NCBI RefSeq assembly: GCF_003330845.1
Contig: NZ_CP026121.1
Location: 4,135,501 to 4,199,500, forward strand
From: Streptomyces sp. Go-475
GTDB lineage: Bacteria; Actinomycetota; Actinomycetes; Streptomycetales; Streptomycetaceae
Direction of reading: 5' to 3'
Length of the DNA stretch: 64,000 bases
A program made the translations under genes and the position numbers. This document shows, piece after piece, positions 27,102 through 35,915 of this stretch (positions are counted from its first letter, which is position 1; the number at the start of each line of letters is the position of its first letter). A model generated the notes under the pieces. That model saw only the letters and a program-made list of their open reading frames with translations. It ran no database searches and was not told the origin of the DNA.

Positions 27102-27145
27102 AAGCGCCTGGGCGGCGGTACCGAAGTACCGCCGCCCAGGCGCTT
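27102..27145 (-). terminator. Strong terminator after the Asn/Gln-rich exported protein
   Basis: Perfect 19-bp stem (27102-27120 with 27127-27145) and a 6-base loop. It lies downstream of the gene ending at 27209 and separates it from the ChsH-like operon. Confidence 0.85.
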
Positions 27146-27208
27146 GTCACCCCACGAAGCACACCCACACACCTACCGGGCCGGTGCCGGTACACCGGCC
27201 CGCTCAGC

Positions 27209-27535
27209 TCACCACCACAGCGGGGCGAAGCTGACGGCGGTGTTGTCGTTGCCCTGGTTGACGGCCGTGAACGCCGAGCCGTTGACCTGGGCGGTGTTGC
27301 TCTGGTTCGAGGCGCCGTCACCCACGGCCTGCTGCTGGGTGGTGGCCGCGTTGCCGAAGTTGTCGCCGCCGACGCCGCTGCCGAGGATGCCCTGCTCGGC
27401 CTCGGTGACGGACGCGATCGATCCGTTGTCCGCGAAGGCGCCGTTGTCCGCCGTCGCGACACCGGTGAAGAGCGCGGCTGCGAGCGGCAGGGCGGAGACG
27501 GCTGCGATGACGCGGGCGGTACGGATGCTTGCCAT
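27209..27535 (-). CDS. Exported Asn/Gln-rich small protein with curlin-like spacing
   Basis: 108 residues from ATG 27535, preceded by GGAGGGAC. Signal peptide about 1-29 (RVIAAVSALPLAAALFTGVATA). The mature protein is rich in N, Q, G, A, S and T and has no Cys: NFGNAATTQQQAVGDG, SNQSNTAQVNGSAF, NQGNDNTAVSFAPLWW. The spaced N..Q.G..N pattern recalls curlin-type amyloid repeats but is short and imperfect. It is neither a chaplin (no GVLSGN) nor a rodlin. Possibly a surface or aerial-hypha protein; function inferred from composition only. Confidence 0.7.
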   Translation of the reverse strand: MASIRTARVIAAVSALPLAAALFTGVATADNGAFADNGSIASVTEAEQGILGSGVGGDNFGNAATTQQQAVGDGASNQSNTAQVNGSAFTAVNQGNDNTAVSFAPLWW

Positions 27536-27839
27536 GTCGTTGTCCCTCCAGGACGTACGTGAAGTACTGCTGCCACCAGGGAAGTTGGCCGGCCGCCCTG
27601 GCTTTCTGCTCGACGTCGCGAGTCCAGAGTTGCCCACCGAATCCCCGGCGAACCACCCTGGAAGCCGCTATTCGCACGCAAGCGTGAGGACAAGTCGATA
27701 AACCCCTTTGCGTCACTTCCGTCCCGGACGGGGGCACAAAGGGTCGTTCGAACCCAGGTGCCGCAAGGGACGAAGCGTTCCAGCACTTTTCCCCGACGCC
27801 GCTCCGCCCCGGCGCGCCGCACCCGCTCCCCTTTCCTTT

Positions 27840-27857
27840 TTCGAACGTACGTACGAA
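27840..27857. promoter_or_regulatory. Near-palindrome in the prim-pol promoter
   Basis: TTCGAACGTACGTACGAA, a near-palindrome around a perfect 10-bp centre (CGTACGTACG), ends 9 bases before the ATG at 27867. Its place suggests an operator or part of the core promoter. Confidence 0.4.
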
Positions 27858-27866
27858 ACTAGGGGC

Positions 27867-28733
27867 ATGGCCACCACCGACCGGCAGGCCACGACGCTGG
27901 CCCTCGCACACGCCCTGTCAGCCGCCGAGCGCGGACTGGCCGTCATCCCCCTGTCCCGCACCAAGCTGCCCGCGCTGCGCTCCCCCCACCGCGACGACCC
28001 CGCCCCCTCCCCCTGCCACGGCGAGTGCGGCCGCCCAGGCCACGGGGTCTACGACGCCTCCAGCGACCCGGCCCGCATCCGCGAACTGTTCGCCGCGGCA
28101 CCCTGGGCGACCGGCTACGGCATCGCCTGCGGCCTGCCCCCGCACCACCTGATCGGCATCGACCTGGACGTGAAGACCGGCACGGACTCCTCGGCCGCCC
28201 TGCGCGAGCTGGCCCTGCGGCACCTGTTCACCATCCCCCCGACGGTGGTGGTCCTGACCCCGTCCGGCGGGCGTCACCTCTGGCTCAGTGGCCCGCCCGA
28301 CGTGGTCGTCCCCAACTCGGCGGGCCGCCTCGCCCCCGGCATCGACATCCGGGGCGCCGGCGGCTACCTCGTCGGCCCCGGCTCCCGCACGGACCGGGGC
28401 GTGTACGCCGCCGCCCCGGGCACCGCGCACCTGCCCCCGGCCCGCTGCCCGCGCTCCCTGCTGCGCCTGCTGCTCCCGCCGCCCCGCGCCCAGCACCCCA
28501 CGCCCCCGTCGGCCGGCGGACACGGCCAGGGCCTGGTCCAGTTCGTGCTCGCCGCCCACGAGGGACAGCGCAACACCCGCCTGTTCTGGGCGGCCTGCCG
28601 CGCCTACGAGGACGGCATCGGCCCCGCGCTCGTGGACCCCCTGGTCGACGCGGCCCTGAACACCGGACTGTCCGAGCGGGAGGCCCGGGCGACGATCGCG
28701 TCGGCGGCACGGCTGACGGGGCACCGGCCCTGA
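27867..28733 (+). CDS. Bifunctional DNA primase/polymerase (prim-pol) domain protein
   Basis: 288 residues from ATG 27867. AEP-type prim-pol N-terminal domain: ALSAAERGLAVIPLSRTKLP, a Cys/His site (CHGECGRPGHG), the metal-binding LIGIDLDVKTG (DxD), TPSGGRHLWL and ApGIDIRGAGGYLVGPGS. The C-terminal part (about 215-288) is a short helical region (GQRNTRLFWAACRAYEDG) of the kind seen in phage and plasmid primases. Streptomyces chromosomes carry several such genes without a helicase partner; role uncertain. Confidence 0.88.
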   Translation: MATTDRQATTLALAHALSAAERGLAVIPLSRTKLPALRSPHRDDPAPSPCHGECGRPGHGVYDASSDPARIRELFAAAPWATGYGIACGLPPHHLIGIDLDVKTGTDSSAALRELALRHLFTIPPTVVVLTPSGGRHLWLSGPPDVVVPNSAGRLAPGIDIRGAGGYLVGPGSRTDRGVYAAAPGTAHLPPARCPRSLLRLLLPPPRAQHPTPPSAGGHGQGLVQFVLAAHEGQRNTRLFWAACRAYEDGIGPALVDPLVDAALNTGLSEREARATIASAARLTGHRP

Positions 28734-28818
28734 GCGGGGCCTTCCGCGAGCGAAGCCTCTCCGTGAGCGGAGCCCCGTCCCCCAGCGAGGCCCCTTCCAC
28801 GAGCACCGAAAGACCCCC

Positions 28819-29283
28819 ATGCACCAGCACGTCAGAACGCCGGCCCTGGCGCTCGCCCGTCTCGTCCTGGCCTCCGGCCGCTCGGTGGACCTGGCCGAGC
28901 TGCGGTTCACCTCGACGTACGGCGACCTGCTGGAGGGCTATCCCTGCAAGCCGGTGAACGACCTGCGGATCCGCGGCCTGCTGCGCGCCGCCGAGCAGGC
29001 CCACCCGGGCACGCCGGTCCACCTGGTCCCGCCCCCGCGCGAGTACCCCGACCAGTACGCGGGCGGCCTCGGACCCGTCGAGGTGCTGCCCGCCGTGGCG
29101 TGCCTCGGCACGTTCCACTCCACCGCCCTCGACCCGGCCCACGACCCGGTCGCGTACCGCTCCCGGCTGACCGTCCTCTGGTTCCAGTCCACGCCACGGC
29201 TGCCCTCGGCGTGCGGCCCGGAGCCGGCGCTGCGGGACATCGACTGGCCGGGACTCGCCCGGGACACACGGGCGCTTGCGTAG
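28819..29283 (+). CDS. Hypothetical protein conserved-looking in Streptomyces
   Basis: 154 residues with regular codon use; no transmembrane segment. Contains LRFTSTYGDLLEGYPCKPVNDLRIRG early and LTVLWFQSTPRLPSACGPEP late. I do not recognise a domain. The gap to the prim-pol gene is 85 bases, and it ends nine bases before the DinB-like gene, so these may be co-transcribed. Confidence 0.75.
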   Translation: MHQHVRTPALALARLVLASGRSVDLAELRFTSTYGDLLEGYPCKPVNDLRIRGLLRAAEQAHPGTPVHLVPPPREYPDQYAGGLGPVEVLPAVACLGTFHSTALDPAHDPVAYRSRLTVLWFQSTPRLPSACGPEPALRDIDWPGLARDTRALA

Positions 29284-29292
29284 GGTCGTCCG

Positions 29293-29832
29293 ATGAGCGT
29301 TTCCCGTACGGAACTACTGCGCGCCCAGTTCGAGTTGGTCTGGTCGCTGTTCGAGTACCACCTGGAGCGGCTGGAGCCGGAAGACTTCCTCTGGGAGCCC
29401 GGGCCGTGCACCTGGACCGTGCGCCGCTCCGCCGACGGCACCTGGGTGCCGGACTGGGCGGACACCGAGCCCGACCCCGTGCCCGTGCCGACGATCGCCT
29501 GGGTGGGCTGGCACATCGGGTGGTGGTGGGGCGTCGCCCTCGACCACGCGCGGGGCCTCCCGCCCCGCGACCGCACCGAGGTCGCATGGCCCGGCGAGGG
29601 CACCCCGGCCGTCGAGTGGCTGCGCGACCTGCGCACCCGGTGGCTGGCGGTCCTGGACGGCCTCACCGACACCGCCCTGGACGCCCCGGCCCGGTTCCCC
29701 GTGCCCGACGACCCCGGCTACACCGTCGCGCACATGGCCGCCTGGGTGAACACGGAACTGACCAAGAACGTCAGCGAGATCGGCCAGTTGCGCATGCTGC
29801 GGGCGGCCGCAGCGGTACGTCAAAATCACTAA
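29293..29832 (+). CDS. DinB-superfamily protein
   Basis: 179 residues. Four-helix DinB-like layout with conserved histidines for a metal site: WHIGWWWGVALDH in the middle and TVAHMAAWVNTE late. Relatives include mycothiol- or bacillithiol-dependent enzymes and damage-inducible proteins; no specific reaction can be assigned. Confidence 0.8.
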   Translation: MSVSRTELLRAQFELVWSLFEYHLERLEPEDFLWEPGPCTWTVRRSADGTWVPDWADTEPDPVPVPTIAWVGWHIGWWWGVALDHARGLPPRDRTEVAWPGEGTPAVEWLRDLRTRWLAVLDGLTDTALDAPARFPVPDDPGYTVAHMAAWVNTELTKNVSEIGQLRMLRAAAAVRQNH

Positions 29833-29876
29833 CCGCACGCCTGTGACCAGCGACAAAGCAGTTCGTTGGAGTGGGC

Positions 29877-30098
29877 ATGCGTTCTCGTCTGCTCTCCCGT
29901 GCCGCCGCGCTGCTCGTCGCTCTCGTCGTCCTCCAGGGCGGTTCGTCCGCCCTGGCCGCCGAGGGCGGCGGGGGCAGCCGGTCGGGTTCGATCGATCCGC
30001 TCACCCCGTTCGCGCAGGGCGCCTCGGCGCTCGCCGGCATGGCCCAGCCGTTCTACAGCGCGTTCAGCCAGGCCGTCTCCCCGCCGCCGAGGGCCTGA
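29877..30098 (+). CDS. Small exported protein
   Basis: 73 residues from ATG 29877 (GGAG upstream). Signal peptide about 1-28 (RAAALLVALVVLQGGSSALAA); mature peptide SIDPLTPFAQGASALAGMAQ to PPPRA. No Cys. Function unknown. Confidence 0.6.
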   Translation: MRSRLLSRAAALLVALVVLQGGSSALAAEGGGGSRSGSIDPLTPFAQGASALAGMAQPFYSAFSQAVSPPPRA

Positions 30099-30138
30099 TC
30101 CGGCGGCGCTTCCGCGCGGCACGTGACATCGTGAAGGC

Positions 30139-30711
30139 ATGACCATCGACGTGCGCCCGGCCACGGACTTCGAGGACGTCCGTGCCGTGCTCGGGCCGAA
30201 GTCGCCCGGCGCGAACGTCTGCTGGTGCCTGAGCTACCGGATCCCCTCCAAGCTCAACAACGAGCTGCGCGGCCCGGCCCGCGGCGCGTACGTCGCCGAG
30301 CTGTGCCGCGCGGAGGTGCCCCCGGGCGTGCTCGCCTACGACGGTGACGAACCGGTCGGCTGGGCCGCCGTCGCCCCGCGCGCGGACACCTCGTTCGCCC
30401 GCAACCGCAAGATCCCGCACGTCGACGACCTGCCCGTCTGGTCGCTGTGGTGCGTCCGGGTCCGCCCCGGCCACCGCAAGCAGGGCATCTCCCACGCCCT
30501 GATCGCCGGTGCCGTCGACTTCGCCCGCGCCCACGGCGCACCGGCGATCGAGGCGTACCCCCTCGACAACGGCGACGCCAAGGTCGACCTGACGATGGCC
30601 TACGCCGGCCTGAGGAAGAACTTCGAACGCGCCGGCTTCACCCACGCGGCGGACACCACGTCGGTCCTGGCCGGTCATCCCCGGATCCTGATGCGGCTGG
30701 ACCTGCGCTGA
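30139..30711 (+). CDS. GNAT-family N-acetyltransferase
   Basis: 190 residues. The acetyl-CoA site is VWSLWCVRVRPGHRKQGISHALI (about 98-120), with the R/Q-x-x-G-x-G/A loop in the form RKQGIS. The C-terminus (MAYAGLRKNFERAGFTHAADT) is typical of a subgroup with a CWC(L) motif near the N-terminus (NVCWCLSYR). Substrate unknown. Confidence 0.88.
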   Translation: MTIDVRPATDFEDVRAVLGPKSPGANVCWCLSYRIPSKLNNELRGPARGAYVAELCRAEVPPGVLAYDGDEPVGWAAVAPRADTSFARNRKIPHVDDLPVWSLWCVRVRPGHRKQGISHALIAGAVDFARAHGAPAIEAYPLDNGDAKVDLTMAYAGLRKNFERAGFTHAADTTSVLAGHPRILMRLDLR

Positions 30712-30720
30712 AAAAAGGCC

Positions 30721-30754
30721 CGACCGCTGGCGACGGGGGATGCACCAGCGGTCG
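30721..30754 (+). terminator. Terminator after the GNAT gene
   Basis: 10-bp perfect stem CGACCGCTGG / CCAGCGGTCG with a 14-base loop, 9 bases after the stop codon, preceded by a run of six A. Confidence 0.6.
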
Positions 30755-30878
30755 AGCTATGGCCAAGGGTAACAAGCGCTTGCCCAGCGCGAGCCGACCA
30801 ACCGTCAGGAAGTCGGCGTTGTGACTCGGATCACGCAACTCCCGTGACAGTACGGCCTGTTGTGCACATGCCTCTTCG

Positions 30879-33800
30879 TCAGCCGCCGCACGGCGGGTCG
30901 TAGGAGAGCCGGGGCAGGTACTCGCTCCAGGTGTCCGGCGTCAGCACGCCCCGGGTCAGCGAGCAGATGCGCCGTACGGCGGGGTCGACGTCCAGGTTCC
31001 AGATCCGGATGGTGTCGGCGCCGCTCGACACCGCGATCGCGCGGCCGGCCGGGCTGAACGACAGATAGGTGCCGGTCTTGGTGTTGGGACTCATCGACTG
31101 GCCGATCGCGGTGGCCCCGGCGGGGTCGGCGACGTCCCAGAGCCGGACGGTGCTGTCGTTGCCGCCGCTCGCCAGGATGCGGCCGTCACGGCTGAACGTC
31201 AGGGACACGACCGCTTCCGTGTGACCGGTGAGGTGGGCCAGCTCGGAGGCGTCGGCCGGGTCCGCGACGTCCCAGAGGCGGACGGAGCTGTCGTCGCCGG
31301 CGCTGGCCAGCGTACGGCCGTCGCGGCTGTAGGCGAGGGCGTTGACGGCTCCGAGATGGCCCCTGAGCGGTGTGCCGATCAAGGTGCCCCGGCCGGGGCC
31401 GGCCGCGTTCCACAGCCGGATGGTGCCGTCCGCGCTGCCGCTGGCGAGCGTCCGGCCGTCCGGGCTGAAGACGAGGGAGTTGACGTAGCCCTTGTGACCG
31501 GTGAGGGGTGCGCCGAGCGGCCGGGGGCGCGACGGGTCGGCGATGTCCCACAACTGGACGGTGCGGTCGTCGTCGGCGGTGGCCAGGGTCCGGCCGTCCG
31601 GGCTGAAGGCCAGCGGGTCGGCGTACCGGATGCGCAGGGGGAGCGGGGACCCGTACGGAACAGGGTGTTCCGGATCGCGGAGGTTCCACAGCTGCACGGC
31701 CCGGTCGCCCGTCACCGCCGCGAGCGTGCGGCCGTCCGGGGAGAACTCCAGGGAGCGCACGTCGCCCTTCCCCGGCCGGAACGGCTCGCCCATCGGCACC
31801 GGCCTGCCGGGCCTGCGCACATCCCACAGCCGGACCCGGCCGTCCCGCCCCGCCGTCGCGAGCACCCGCCCGTCCGGGCGGAACGTGCCGGTCCGGCCGG
31901 TCATGTCCGAGGTCGGCAGCGCCCACAGCCGGACCTTGTTGTCGCCCGTGCCGGTGGCGAGGGTGCGCCCGTCGGGACTGAAGCCGAGCGCGTACATCTC
32001 GCCGCTGCTGCCCGTCAGCGGCTCGCCGACCTGCGACGGGTACTCCGGATCACTGACCTTCCACAGACTCGCGGTGCTGTCCGCGCTGGCGGCGGCGAGC
32101 ATGTTCCCGTCGGGGCTGAAGGCCACCGACCAGACCGGCCCGGTGTGGCCGGTCAGCGGCGCTCCGATCTGTTCCGGGCGGTGTGGATCGGCCACGTTCC
32201 ACAGCCGGACGGTGTTGTCCTCGCCGCCGCTGGCGAGCGTCCGGCCGTCGGGACTGAAGGCCACGGAGTGCACGAGGGCGCTGTGCCCGGTCAGCGGCCT
32301 GCCGACCCGTGCCGGACGCCCGGGCTCGGTCACGTCCCACAGCCGGATCGTGCCGTCGTCGCCGCCCGCCGCCAGCGTCCGGCCGTCCGGGCTGAACGCC
32401 ACCGAGCGCACCGCGGCCGTGTGCCCGGTCAGCGGCTCGCCGAGCGGCCGCGGCCGGCGCGGATCGGCCACGTCCCAGAGCCGGACGGTGTGGTCCTCGG
32501 CGGCGGAGGCCAGCGTGCGCCCGTCCGGGCTGAAGGCGATCAGGTAGATCGTGCCGTCGTGGCCGGTCAGGGGCTCGCCGAGCCGCTTCGGGTGACGGAG
32601 GTCGGTCACGTCCCACAGCCGGATCGTGCCGTCGTCGGAGGCGCTCGCGAGCGTACGGCCGTCCGGGCTGAAGATCGCGCTGCTGACCCAGCTCGTGTGG
32701 CCGGTGAGCGGCTTGCCCAGGGCACTCGGACGCCTGGGGTCGGCCACGTCCCACAGCCGGACCGTCCGGTCGTAGCTGGCGGTGGCCAGGGTCCTGCCGT
32801 CCGGGCTGAACGTCGTGAGGTAGACGGCGCCCGTGTGCCCGAGCAGGGGCGTGGCCAGCGGGGCGTTCACGACGGAGATCAGGCGGCTCCTCGCGCCCTC
32901 GTCGTCCGGCCGCAGGCGGTGCGCCACCAGGTCGAGCTGCGCGGACAGCGACGGATCCGTGTCCCGGACGCGGTCGGCCTGGGCGAGCACCTGCTCGAAC
33001 ACCGCGTCGTCCCGCTGCTTCCAGGCGACGACGGCCGACCCGGCGGCCAGCACCGCCAGCACCACCAGCGCCGCCACCGCGCCCCGGCTGATCCAGATGA
33101 CGCGCCGGCGCAGCCGGACCGAGGCGGCCAGGAACTCCACCGCGCTGCGCGTCAGGAACGTGTCCCCGGCGGACTTCGCCCAGCCGTGCGCCTGTTCCAG
33201 CCGGGAGCCCCGGTAGAGCAGTGACGTGTCGCGGTCCGACTCCTCCCAGGCCCGGCCGTCCTCCTCCAGGCGCTGGCGCAGCAGGTTGCCCTGCCGGTCC
33301 TCGTCGATCCAGTCGCGCAGGCGCGGCCAGGCGTGCAGCAGCGCCTCGTGGGTGATCTCCACGGTCTCGGCGTCCAGGGTCACCAGCCGGGCGCGGACCA
33401 GCGCCTCCAGGGACTCCTCGGTCTTGCCCGGGTCGTTCGACTCGTCCGCGAGCTGCCGCCGGGTGCCTCGCCGACGGGTGGCCTGGGTGTCCTCGCCCAG
33501 CCGGACCAGGCGGAGCAGGAGCAGCCGGGCCGCCGTGCGGGCCGCCGGGTCGAGGCCGGACCAGGCGCGTTCGGCGGTCGCCGCGACCGCGCCCTGGATG
33601 CCGCCGGCCGCGCGGTAGCCGGCGAGCGTGAGCCGGCCGCCCTTCCTGCGCTGCCAGGTGGCGAGCAGGGCGTGCGACAGCAGCGGCAGCACTCCGGCGT
33701 CGTGCGCCCCCCGCGGGCCGTCGGCGCTGACCTCCCGGACGATCAGCTCCGCCAGGCCCGGTTCCAGCTCCAGTCCGACGGCCTTGGCCGGGCCGGTCAC

Positions 33801-35078
33801 CGCCTCGCGCAGCTCCGCGGTGGTGAGCGGCCCGAGCACCATGTGCCGGTGCTGGAGCGCGTCGGCCAGTTCGGGGTAGCCGAGGCACTGCTCGTAGAAG
33901 TCGGCGCGTATGCCCAGGACCACCACCGCCGGGGCCGGTTCGCCGGGGGCGGCGGGCGTGCAGGCGGTGTGCAGGACCTCGACGAAGGCGCGCCGGTCCG
34001 CCTCGTCGGGGCAGAGGGTGAACGTCTCCTCGAACTGGTCCACGATGACGACCGGGCGGGCGCCGGCGGGATCGACGCGGCGGGCCCAGGCGGTGACGGC
34101 CGCGCGGATCGCGTCCGCTCGGGGTGGAGCGCCGGGCTCGCCGGGCGGAGCGCCGGGCTCGCCCCTCGCCGACGGGCCGGCGCCGGGCCCTTCCGGCGCC
34201 GGGGCGGCCGCGGGCGGGACCTCGGCCCCCTCCGCGGCAGGTGTCTCCTCTGCCGCAGGTATCTCCTCTGCCGCAGGTATCTCCTCTGCCGCGGGTGTCT
34301 CCTCTGCCGCGGGTGTCTCCTCTGCCGCAGGTCCGGCCGGTGCCGGAACGACAGGACCCAGTTCCGGTATGCACCGGGCCAGCTCCGCCAGCGGGTCGGC
34401 GCCCGGCACGAGCTGGACCACCTCCCGCGCCCGGCCGTTCCCGTCGCCCTCGTCGCCGCCCAGGGCACCGTCCCGCAGCGCGGGCACCAGACCGGCGTTC
34501 AGCAGCGAGGACTTCCCCGCCCCCGACGCGCCCACGAGCATGACCAGGCCGCCCGTCCCCGCCACGGCCCGGAGCTGGGCGACGAGCGCGTCCGTGCTCC
34601 GCTCCCGGCCGAAGAACCACCGGGCGTCCTCCCGGCGGTAGGAGGCCAGCCCCCGGTACGGGCACACCCCGCCGGGCGCGGGCGGGGCGTCGGCCGACGC
34701 CTGCTCCTGCCCCGGGGACCCGGCCGGGCGCTCGGCGACCGGGTCGGCCACCGCGCGCTCCCACAGCCGTTGCCACTGCCCCAGGTCGTACAGGCCCGGC
34801 GACACCGGCGTGGGCCGCTCGCGCCGCGCCTCGGGGATCAGCACGTGCAGCACCGCCGCGAGGGCGGGGAACTGGGCGGGTACGTTCCGGGCCCGCCGCC
34901 AGTCGCTGATGCGCTGGGCGGACACCCGCACGGGCCGCCCGCGTTCGTCGACCCGCTGGAGCCGCACCACCGCTTCGGACACGCGTTTGAGTGGGGGGTT
35001 GCCGGCTTCCTTGTACAGCAGCGCGAGGCGTTCCGCGAAGGCGGTGCGTGCCCCCGAGTCGGAACCCAAGGTCTCCAC
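30879..35078 (-). CDS. HTH-STAND NTPase-transmembrane-WD40 signalling protein
   Basis: 1399 residues from GTG 35078. N-terminal HTH-like region (about 1-85, AQRISDWRRARNVPAQFPAL), then a nSTAND1-type NTPase (PYRGLASYRREDARWFFGRE; P-loop VGASGAGKSS at about 181; Walker B RPVVIVDQFEET at about 340). A variable Glu/Ala/Pro repeat is inserted inside the NTPase module. One hydrophobic helix (about 655-680, GAVAALVVLAVLAAGSAVVAW) precedes 14 WD40 repeats (GHT..V....FSPDGRTLA....D.TVRLWDV), enough for two seven-bladed propellers. STAND proteins switch on NTP binding and oligomerise; in bacteria some act in signalling or phage-induced cell death. Single gene, no obvious effector neighbour. Confidence 0.9.
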   Translation of the reverse strand: METLGSDSGARTAFAERLALLYKEAGNPPLKRVSEAVVRLQRVDERGRPVRVSAQRISDWRRARNVPAQFPALAAVLHVLIPEARRERPTPVSPGLYDLGQWQRLWERAVADPVAERPAGSPGQEQASADAPPAPGGVCPYRGLASYRREDARWFFGRERSTDALVAQLRAVAGTGGLVMLVGASGAGKSSLLNAGLVPALRDGALGGDEGDGNGRAREVVQLVPGADPLAELARCIPELGPVVPAPAGPAAEETPAAEETPAAEEIPAAEEIPAAEETPAAEGAEVPPAAAPAPEGPGAGPSARGEPGAPPGEPGAPPRADAIRAAVTAWARRVDPAGARPVVIVDQFEETFTLCPDEADRRAFVEVLHTACTPAAPGEPAPAVVVLGIRADFYEQCLGYPELADALQHRHMVLGPLTTAELREAVTGPAKAVGLELEPGLAELIVREVSADGPRGAHDAGVLPLLSHALLATWQRRKGGRLTLAGYRAAGGIQGAVAATAERAWSGLDPAARTAARLLLLRLVRLGEDTQATRRRGTRRQLADESNDPGKTEESLEALVRARLVTLDAETVEITHEALLHAWPRLRDWIDEDRQGNLLRQRLEEDGRAWEESDRDTSLLYRGSRLEQAHGWAKSAGDTFLTRSAVEFLAASVRLRRRVIWISRGAVAALVVLAVLAAGSAVVAWKQRDDAVFEQVLAQADRVRDTDPSLSAQLDLVAHRLRPDDEGARSRLISVVNAPLATPLLGHTGAVYLTTFSPDGRTLATASYDRTVRLWDVADPRRPSALGKPLTGHTSWVSSAIFSPDGRTLASASDDGTIRLWDVTDLRHPKRLGEPLTGHDGTIYLIAFSPDGRTLASAAEDHTVRLWDVADPRRPRPLGEPLTGHTAAVRSVAFSPDGRTLAAGGDDGTIRLWDVTEPGRPARVGRPLTGHSALVHSVAFSPDGRTLASGGEDNTVRLWNVADPHRPEQIGAPLTGHTGPVWSVAFSPDGNMLAAASADSTASLWKVSDPEYPSQVGEPLTGSSGEMYALGFSPDGRTLATGTGDNKVRLWALPTSDMTGRTGTFRPDGRVLATAGRDGRVRLWDVRRPGRPVPMGEPFRPGKGDVRSLEFSPDGRTLAAVTGDRAVQLWNLRDPEHPVPYGSPLPLRIRYADPLAFSPDGRTLATADDDRTVQLWDIADPSRPRPLGAPLTGHKGYVNSLVFSPDGRTLASGSADGTIRLWNAAGPGRGTLIGTPLRGHLGAVNALAYSRDGRTLASAGDDSSVRLWDVADPADASELAHLTGHTEAVVSLTFSRDGRILASGGNDSTVRLWDVADPAGATAIGQSMSPNTKTGTYLSFSPAGRAIAVSSGADTIRIWNLDVDPAVRRICSLTRGVLTPDTWSEYLPRLSYDPPCGG
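34240..34329. repeat. Five 18-bp tandem repeats inside the STAND gene
   Basis: GGTGTCTCCTCTGCCGCA and near-identical copies (T/C and A/G variants) encode repeated EETPAA/EEIPAA in a charged linker. Copy number is likely to be unstable between strains. Confidence 0.85.
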
Positions 35079-35438
35079 TCCTCACTTCCCTCGCCTGGAC
35101 GTCCGGTCCGGAAAACTCACTCTATATGGCTGACCTGCGGTAATACCCTCCGCAAGCCCCCGGAACCTCCTCGTCCGCGACCGGAAATGGCAGGATCCGG
35201 TTCCAGCAGCGCACCCATCCGGTCGACTTCCATCCGGGTTCCATCCGAGTCGGACGACGGTAGCCCCACCGTTCGGCACCGGTCCCCACGAGGGGAGGGA
35301 CCGGTGCCGGACGACGTGGTGATCCTCCCCGGTGGAGTGCGCCCTCCAACCCCGCGAGCGCCGATCTCCGGCCCTGGATAACTGACGGCCCGTCAGCTAT
35401 GGTCGCCCTGCCGTACCGCTTCCGAGCGACGTACAGGG
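35079..35438. other. Divergent intergenic region with a strong internal hairpin
   Basis: Between the STAND gene (minus) and a small plus-strand gene. It holds a 12-bp perfect stem GGCACCGGTCCC / GGGACCGGTGCC (35275-35308) that is not downstream of any gene I can identify, an AT-richer spot (CTCTATATGG, about 35120) suited to the STAND promoter, and the palindrome at 35382-35396. Confidence 0.5.
35382..35396. promoter_or_regulatory. CTGACGG-C-CCGTCAG palindrome
   Basis: Perfect 7-bp inverted arms around one base, 42 bases before the likely start of the following gene and next to GGATAAC/GCTATG promoter-like bases. Compare the element at 27050-27064. Likely operator of a dimeric repressor. Confidence 0.55.
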
Positions 35439-35915
35439 GTGAGCGCAGTGGAGTCACGTCCCGACAGCCCACGACCGCAGGGTGCTCCGCGCTGGGTGGC
35501 GATGGTCCACCGCCCGGCCGAGGGCTCCTGGCGGACGGCGGCGGAGTCGCCCCATCGCTCGCCGGTGCTGTACGCGCTCGGGGAGATGACCCAGACCCTG
35601 CGGGCGCGCGGCGACGAGGTGACCGTCGCCCTGTGGGGGCCGCAGGACGGCGACTGGCACCTCTTCGACGCCCCCCTGAAGCAGGCGCCCACGCCCCCGC
35701 CCGCCGCCGAGACCTCCCCCGGTGACACGAGCACACTGGCGGAACGGATGACCGGCCGCCGCCACCAGGTCCTCATGGCCGGCCTGGGCAAGGCGGGCCT
35801 CTACGACCTCTCCCCCGAGGACGACACGACCGTCAAGGCGCTGGTCGAACGGCTCGACGAGGCCGCCGTACGCCGGGTCGCGCACTGGCTGGCGACGGCG
35901 GGCGGCACACGCTGA
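35439..35915 (+). CDS. Hypothetical protein
   Basis: 158 residues if GTG 35439 is used; GTG 35448 has better spacing to AGGGGTGAG and is an alternative. Contains WVAMVHRPAEGSWRTAAES near the start and TTVKALVERLDEAAVRRVAHWL at the end. Predicted cytoplasmic, no domain recognised. The stop lies inside a 20-bp direct repeat, so the 3' end may have been duplicated. Confidence 0.65.
   Translation: MSAVESRPDSPRPQGAPRWVAMVHRPAEGSWRTAAESPHRSPVLYALGEMTQTLRARGDEVTVALWGPQDGDWHLFDAPLKQAPTPPPAAETSPGDTSTLAERMTGRRHQVLMAGLGKAGLYDLSPEDDTTVKALVERLDEAAVRRVAHWLATAGGTR

Noticed and set aside
27209..27535. Chaplin or rodlin
   Set aside because: No GVLSGN-type chaplin motif, no paired cysteines and no rodlin sequence pattern.
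32050..35085. 1011-residue second frame over the STAND protein
   Set aside because: Arg/Gly-rich frame shifted from the real gene; no domains.
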